Assembly (NCBI GenBank): GCA_013820975.1
Contig: JACDHQ010000053.1
Location: 1-8,856 of the forward strand
Direction: 5' to 3'
Length of the DNA: 8,856 bases
DNA from: Gemmatimonadaceae bacterium
GTDB lineage: Bacteria; Gemmatimonadota; Gemmatimonadetes; Gemmatimonadales; Gemmatimonadaceae
Each line of letters starts with the position of its first letter. Position 1 is the stretch's first letter. Of the stretch, positions 5,261 through 8,856 are shown one piece after another. Both the position numbers and the translations under genes were made by a program. The notes under the pieces were generated by a model that was given only the letters and a program-made list of their open reading frames with translations, had not been told where the DNA came from and made no database searches.

Positions 5261-6183
5261 GCGCCGCCTCCTCGCCAGCGGCGCTGCGCCCATCGGAGGG
5301 GAGCGGCATCGCGCTCGTCGCGTTCAGCGCGGCGTGCTTTGGCGCGATCCCCATCGCCGTCACCATCGCGCAGCGGAGCGGGCTGCCCCTCGTCTCGACG
5401 CTCGCCTGGCGTTATGGGCTCGGCACGCTGCTGCTCGTGCTGCTCGCTGGCGGTGCGCGTCGCGCGATCTTCCGGAGGGCGGGGCTGCTGCCGTTCGCGG
5501 TTCTCGGCACGATGCAGGCCGTCATCGCCGGGGTGAGCCTGTCGGCGCTGTCGTTCATCAACGCGGCGACGATGAGCTTCCTGTTCTTCACCTTTCCAGC
5601 GTGGGTGGCGGTCATCGCGGCGGTGCGACGGACGGAGCCCCTGACGACGGCGCGCGTGGTGGCGCTGGGACTCGCCCTCGCGGGCATCGCGGTGATGGTC
5701 GGCGCCCCGGCCGGGGGGGTGCATCCGGCGGGCGTCGGCCTCGCGCTCGCAGCGGCGGTCCTGTATGCGATCTACATCCCGATCATCGGACACTTTGCGG
5801 CGGAGCACGGGGGGTTCGCGGCGTCCTCCTACGCGGCAGCGGGGGCGGGCGCGGCATTCATCCTCGCCGGTGCACTCGCTCCGGGGTTCACGGCGGGGCT
5901 GGTGGTGCCGGCGACACTGGCGGCGTGGGCGGCGGTGGGATGGCTGGCGGCCTTTTCCACCGCGATCGGCTTTCTAGCTTTCCTCAAGGGTCTCGCGGTG
6001 CTTGGCCCGGTGCGTTCGGCAATCGTCGCGACCTTCGAGCCGTTCGTGACCGCTGCGCTCGGCGCGTTGTTGCTCGGGCAGCCGCTCACCGCCAGCGTGC
6101 TGCTCGGTGGCGCGTGCGTGGCAGCGGCGGTCCTGCTGCTGCAGCGGGCGCAGCGCGGGCGCGTGGCACCCCCTCATCCATAA
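5257..6183 (+). CDS. EamA/DMT superfamily transporter
   Basis: A 308-residue integral membrane protein (when read from CTG) of the drug/metabolite transporter superfamily. It has two EamA repeats (about 17-150 and 158-295) and about ten hydrophobic helices. Typical features are WRYGLGTLLL in helix 2 (51-60), INAATMSFLFFTFPAW (101-116) with P114, the repeat-two ATFEPFVTAALGALLLGQPLT (258-278), and a short basic tail (297-308). Such proteins usually export metabolites or amino acids; the substrate here is unknown. The start is odd: in this frame no ATG, GTG or TTG occurs before the first membrane helix. The best candidate is a CTG at 5257 whose last two bases belong to the mgtE stop (CTGA), giving a normal Ser/Ala-rich N-tail. 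Another option is the ATC at 5308 behind GGAGGGGAG (5295-5303), which would start directly at helix 1. Translation probably depends on coupling to mgtE. The family is secure; the start is not. Confidence 0.85.
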   Translation: MSAASSPAALRPSEGSGIALVAFSAACFGAIPIAVTIAQRSGLPLVSTLAWRYGLGTLLLVLLAGGARRAIFRRAGLLPFAVLGTMQAVIAGVSLSALSFINAATMSFLFFTFPAWVAVIAAVRRTEPLTTARVVALGLALAGIAVMVGAPAGGVHPAGVGLALAAAVLYAIYIPIIGHFAAEHGGFAASSYAAAGAGAAFILAGALAPGFTAGLVVPATLAAWAAVGWLAAFSTAIGFLAFLKGLAVLGPVRSAIVATFEPFVTAALGALLLGQPLTASVLLGGACVAAAVLLLQRAQRGRVAPPHP

Positions 6184-6198
6184 GAACCGGAGCTATCG

Positions 6199-6417
6199 AT
6201 GGACAACGAACGGATCGCACTGACGATCGAGGGAATGACGTGCGAGCACTGCGTGCGCGCGGTCCGTGGGCGCCTGGAGCGGACGCCCGGGGTGGAGGTG
6301 GAGCAGGTGGCGATCGGCTCGGCGAGCGTGCGCCTCGACGGTCGCACGGCGTCCATCGACGACGTGCAGGACGCGATCTCCGACGAGGGCTACACGGCGT
6401 TCGTCGCCTCGTCGTAG
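6199..6417 (+). CDS. Small heavy-metal-associated (HMA) domain protein, CopZ-like, second copy
   Basis: A 72-residue single HMA domain. The metal site GMTCEHC (12-18) uses C15 and C18; the histidine between them is common in CopZ-type chaperones. Then come the helix VRAVRGRLERTPGV, a strand around ASVRLDG and the helix SIDDVQDAISDEGY (52-65). Cu(I) binding and transfer is the likely role. A Shine-Dalgarno GGAG (6189-6192) sits 6 nt before ATG 6199, unlike the paralog at 2191. The start lies 15 bp after the DMT stop, so it is probably co-transcribed with mgtE and the DMT gene. The last nine codons and the stop overlap the 3' end of the convergent acyl-CoA dehydrogenase gene (6390-6417). No copper ATPase is in view, so the partner is unknown. 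Confidence 0.87.
   Translation: MDNERIALTIEGMTCEHCVRAVRGRLERTPGVEVEQVAIGSASVRLDGRTASIDDVQDAISDEGYTAFVASS
6381..6414. repeat. Inverted repeat at overlapping convergent gene ends
   Basis: CGACGAGG (6381-6388) and CCTCGTCG (6407-6414) are perfect 8-bp complements separated by 18 nt. They lie over the 28-bp region where the HMA and acyl-CoA dehydrogenase genes overlap. Both arms are coding, so the repeat may be incidental; it could fold in either mRNA 3' end. Confidence 0.35.
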
Positions 6418-8282
6418 CGCTCGACGCGCGACTCGTCGAGGAAGCCGACGATGCCCTCCTCGAGCCACTCGTGCTTCCCGTCGAGCACCCGCTGCGAGAC
6501 CTTCCGCATCGCGGAATCATCGGGACCATAGAAGTTCGTGAAGTGCTGGTCGATGCGCCGCCGCGCCATGCGGCAGAAGAGGTCGGCCAGCTCCATCGCC
6601 TCGCGATTCCCCTTGCTTGCCATCATCTGCGCGCGGACGCACACCGCAGACATCGCAAAGAGCTCGGATCCGATGTCGACGCCGCGGAACAGCACCATCT
6701 GGCGCCGCTCGAGCTTCGGCCCGAGGCGGACCATCGCATGGAACAGGGCACGCCCGAGCTTGCGTGTGCGCCGCTCGGCCCAGCGCAGGTGCTTTGCGAG
6801 CCGCCCGAACTCGCTGTACGTCGCCGGCTTGCGCAACCAGCGTCCGGGATACCAGGTCGCGTAGAAGGGTGCCGCCTTCAGCGCCGTCTTTACCTTGGTG
6901 CCGAGGGACGTTTCGGGGCTGACGATGTCGAACGACATCTTGAAGTGGTGGTCCACCGCCTCGCGGGCGATGAAGAGGCGCATGATCTCCGATGCGCCCT
7001 CGAAGATCAGGTTGATGCGGAAGTCGCGCATCCCCCGTTCGACGGGATACGGGTGCTCCCCGCGCGCACGAAGCGAGTCGGCGGTCTCGTAGCCCCGCCC
7101 GCCGCGGATCTGCAGCGTGTCGTCGACGATACGCCAGCCCGTCTCGGTGTTCCACATCTTGGCGGTCGCCGCCTCGAGGCGGATGTCGTAGTCACCCTTC
7201 TGCGCGAGCCCCACCGCGAGCTGGGCGATCGACTCCATCGCGAAGGTGTCGGCCGCCATGCGCGCGATCTTCTGCGCGACCGCCTCGTGCTTGCCGATCG
7301 GCACCCCCCACTGCACGCGTTCATTCCCCCAGCTGCGCGCGATCTGCAGCATCGCCTTGCCCACGCCGGCGCAGCTCGCCGGCAGGGTGAGCCGTCCGGT
7401 GTTGAGCGTCGTCAGTGCGAGCTTGAGCCCCTTCCCTTCGCCCCAGAGGATGTTCTCGCGCGGGACCTTCACGTCGGTGAAGCGGATGACGCCGTTCTCG
7501 ATCGCCTTGAGCCCCATGAAGCGGCTGCGGTGCACGACCTCGACCCCGGGCGTGCTCATCTCGACGATGAAGGCGGTGATCTGCTTGCGCGGCTTCCCCT
7601 TCACGACGACATCGGGCGTGCGCGCCATCACCACGAGCAGGTCGGCGCGCGTGCCGTTGGTGCACCAGAGCTTCTCACCGTTGAGGAGAAAGTGCGCCCC
7701 GTCTTCGGTGGGCGTCGCCGTCGTCGCGAGGTTGGCCGGGTCGCTGCCGGCATCAACCTCGGTGAGCGCAAAGGCGGTGATTGCCCCCGCGGCGATGCGC
7801 GGAAAGAAGCGCTGCTTCTGCTCGTCCGTCCCGAAGAGGGCCAGCGGCTGCGGCAGGCCGATCGACTGGCTCGCGGAGAGCAGCGCGGTGAGCGAGCCGT
7901 CCTTCGTGGTCACCATCTCGATCGCCTTCGTGTAACTCTGGTACGACAGCCCCAGGCCACCGTATTCGGTCGGCACCTTGATGCCGAAGGCGCCCATCTC
8001 GCGCAGCTCCTGGATGTACGCCTCCGGGATATGGCCCGTGCGATCGACCATGTCCGAATCCATTCGCTCGAGGAAGTCGCGCAGCTTCGCGAAGAACTCG
8101 CGTGCCCGCTCCTGCTCGGCCGGGTCGGACTTCTCGGGGTGGGGATGGATCAGGTCGAGGCGGAACCGGCCGAGGTACAGCTCGCGGACGAAGCTCGGCC
8201 CTGACCAGTCGCTCTCGCGCGCCGCCTCGGCGACGTCGCGGGCTTCGCTCTCGGATGCTAGGGCACTCTTCGACTGGCTCAT
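6390..8282 (-). CDS. Long-form acyl-CoA dehydrogenase family protein
   Basis: A 630-residue FAD-dependent acyl-CoA dehydrogenase, which introduces a trans-2 double bond into acyl-CoA and passes electrons to ETF. The N-terminal helical domain (about 55-165) includes VPTEYGGLGLSYQSY (103-117). The middle beta domain has AFALTEVDAGSD (170-181) and NGEKLWCTNGTRADLLVVMAR (201-221). The C-terminal helical domain has QIRGGRGYE (391-399). The presumed catalytic base is E428 in INLIFEGASEIMRLFIA (423-439), the VLCAD/MCAD position. About 180 residues follow (450-630), rich in Arg/Lys early on, as in VLCAD-like and other large bacterial members; short-chain enzymes of about 380 residues lack this part. 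Start ATG 8282 is preferred over an upstream in-frame ATG at 8393, which lies inside SURF1. It has no good ribosome site and sits 17 bp after the SURF1 stop, so the two are probably co-transcribed. Its 3' end overlaps the convergent HMA gene by 28 bp. Chain-length specificity is unknown. Confidence 0.93.
   Translation of the reverse strand: MSQSKSALASESEARDVAEAARESDWSGPSFVRELYLGRFRLDLIHPHPEKSDPAEQERAREFFAKLRDFLERMDSDMVDRTGHIPEAYIQELREMGAFGIKVPTEYGGLGLSYQSYTKAIEMVTTKDGSLTALLSASQSIGLPQPLALFGTDEQKQRFFPRIAAGAITAFALTEVDAGSDPANLATTATPTEDGAHFLLNGEKLWCTNGTRADLLVVMARTPDVVVKGKPRKQITAFIVEMSTPGVEVVHRSRFMGLKAIENGVIRFTDVKVPRENILWGEGKGLKLALTTLNTGRLTLPASCAGVGKAMLQIARSWGNERVQWGVPIGKHEAVAQKIARMAADTFAMESIAQLAVGLAQKGDYDIRLEAATAKMWNTETGWRIVDDTLQIRGGRGYETADSLRARGEHPYPVERGMRDFRINLIFEGASEIMRLFIAREAVDHHFKMSFDIVSPETSLGTKVKTALKAAPFYATWYPGRWLRKPATYSEFGRLAKHLRWAERRTRKLGRALFHAMVRLGPKLERRQMVLFRGVDIGSELFAMSAVCVRAQMMASKGNREAMELADLFCRMARRRIDQHFTNFYGPDDSAMRKVSQRVLDGKHEWLEEGIVGFLDESRVERYDEATNAV
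6420..6440 (+). terminator. Hairpin just after the HMA stop, possible operon end
   Basis: CTCGACG (6420-6426) and CGTCGAG (6434-6440) form a perfect 7-bp stem with a 7-nt loop, beginning 2 nt after the HMA stop. It lies inside the 3' coding end of the opposing acyl-CoA dehydrogenase gene. No T-run follows, so an intrinsic terminator is not supported. A Rho-assisted end or RNA 3' stabiliser is possible. Confidence 0.3.
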
Positions 8283-8301
8283 GGCGGCACCGGGTAGGAG
8301 A

Positions 8302-8856
8302 CTATCGGCCTGCGGGACTGCCCTGTCGGAGCGCAATCCCCGCGCCCACGAAGGCAATGGTGGCAAAGATGAACCACTGGAACGCGTAGCCAAGGTGCGG
8401 GCCCTCGTCGGTCACTTCCGGCAGTGCGACCCGGGCGGGAATGCCCGTCCGGGCGGAATCCTCGGGAAGGAGCGCCACGAGGTAAGTGCCGGCGACGGGA
8501 TACGGCAGGCGCGCCGCGACGCTGGCATAGGTCGCCCGGGGCACGAGGCGCGGCCTCCGGTCATTCTGCGGCGCCGCTTCCCCCGCGGCGAGGATGTCGA
8601 CGTAGCCCTCGAAGCTCACCGTGTCCTGCTCGCGCCAGCTCTCGTCGGGCGGGGTGGCCGCGTCGGGCGAGTAGACCCATCCACGGTTCACCAGCACCGC
8701 GGTGTCGCTCCCCGGAATGCGGACCGGGGTGAGGAAGTTCACCCCGGGAGCTCCGGAACGTGACCGGTTGCCGAGGATCAGTTCCTGGTCGTAGTCGGCG
8801 ATGCCGGTGATGCGGGCGCGCCGGTAGCGCAGCTCGCTCGTGTCGCCGCGCAGCGC
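8302..8856 (-). CDS. surf1: SURF1 family cytochrome oxidase assembly protein (5' end outside window)
   Basis: The frame is open to the window edge, so only the last 184 residues are present. SURF1 (Shy1) is an inner-membrane factor that helps insert heme a into cytochrome c oxidase subunit I. Visible family features: ITGIADYDQELILGNRS (16-32 of the visible part), GAPGVNFLTPVRI (35-47), VLVNRGWVYSP (54-64), HLGYAFQWFIFA (154-165), and a C-terminal membrane helix (about 157-175) ending in a short basic tail. The first membrane helix and N-terminus must lie beyond 8856. A GTG at 8742 is in frame but is not the start, because typical SURF1 sequence continues upstream of it. Its neighbour downstream is an acyl-CoA dehydrogenase. 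Other cytochrome oxidase genes may lie to the right of the window, as is usual for SURF1; they are not visible here. Confidence 0.9.
   Translation of the reverse strand, partial: ALRGDTSELRYRRARITGIADYDQELILGNRSRSGAPGVNFLTPVRIPGSDTAVLVNRGWVYSPDAATPPDESWREQDTVSFEGYVDILAAGEAAPQNDRRPRLVPRATYASVAARLPYPVAGTYLVALLPEDSARTGIPARVALPEVTDEGPHLGYAFQWFIFATIAFVGAGIALRQGSPAGR

Noticed and set aside
3647..5293. Minus-strand open frame of 548 codons opposite mgtE
   Set aside because: It is very rich in Arg, His, Glu and Gln with no motif. It mirrors mgtE, whose domains and pore motifs are unmistakable.
3703..6183. A possible 826-residue fusion protein ending in the DMT transporter
   Set aside because: Everything before about 5257 is a shadow frame of mgtE with Arg/Gly-rich nonsense. 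Only the DMT part is homologous to known proteins.
5334..8204. Plus-strand open frame of 956 codons across the DMT gene and opposite the acyl-CoA dehydrogenase
   Set aside because: It is a shadow of three real genes in other frames, with low-complexity Arg/Gly/Ala translation and no domain. The length results from the scarcity of stops in G+C-rich DNA.
8740..8742. GTG at 8742 as the SURF1 start
   Set aside because: The frame continues to the window edge with SURF1-like sequence (ITGIADYDQELILGNRS), so the gene is truncated by the window and does not begin here.
1..8856. CRISPR arrays, insertion sequences, att sites, tRNA or rRNA genes
   Set aside because: I found no regularly spaced repeats, transposase or integrase frames, terminal inverted repeats or RNA gene signatures. 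Gene content looks like ordinary chromosome.

Overview
The window is a G+C-rich, gene-dense bacterial chromosome segment with eight protein-coding genes, one of them cut by the right edge. I see no mobile element, CRISPR array, tRNA or rRNA. A lipoprotein-type signal peptide points to a diderm. A SURF1 protein (cytochrome oxidase assembly) points to aerobic respiration, and a long-form acyl-CoA dehydrogenase to fatty acid or amino acid oxidation. The mix resembles Gemmatimonadota or another environmental high-GC diderm. That placement is a guess from gene content and was not tested.

Left block (1-2143, minus strand): a beta-hydroxyacid dehydrogenase of the 3-hydroxyisobutyrate dehydrogenase family is translationally coupled through an ATGA overlap to a class-V PLP enzyme annotated in databases as cysteine desulfurase-like. 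A 47-bp divergent spacer (2144-2190) separates this pair from a plus-strand heavy-metal-associated (HMA) protein at 2191-2433. Both starts that flank the spacer lack a Shine-Dalgarno sequence but have a TANNNT hexamer 6-7 nt upstream, as expected for leaderless mRNAs.

Middle block (2441-3838): a minus-strand GH6 glycoside hydrolase (cellulase family) with a lipoprotein-like leader ends 7 bp from the HMA gene, tail to tail. Upstream of it lies the only long non-coding stretch, the 288-bp divergent region 3551-3838 shared with mgtE. It carries six ACGTG words, two GTCACGTG repeats and a perfect 8-bp hairpin.

Right-centre block (3839-6417, plus strand): mgtE (Mg2+ channel/transporter), an EamA/DMT-family membrane transporter and a second small HMA protein form a compact apparent operon with a transport and metal-handling theme. 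The DMT gene has no ATG, GTG or TTG start before its first membrane segment. The best start is a CTG overlapping the mgtE stop.

Right block (6390-8856, minus strand): SURF1 (5' end outside the window) is followed after 17 bp by a 630-residue acyl-CoA dehydrogenase. The 3' end of that gene overlaps the convergent HMA gene by 28 bp.

I found no clear evidence of a wholly new multi-gene system. The points most worth a second look are the PLP enzyme that lacks the desulfurase cysteine, the unusual DMT start, the GH6 lipoprotein, and the repeat-rich mgtE/GH6 divergent region.
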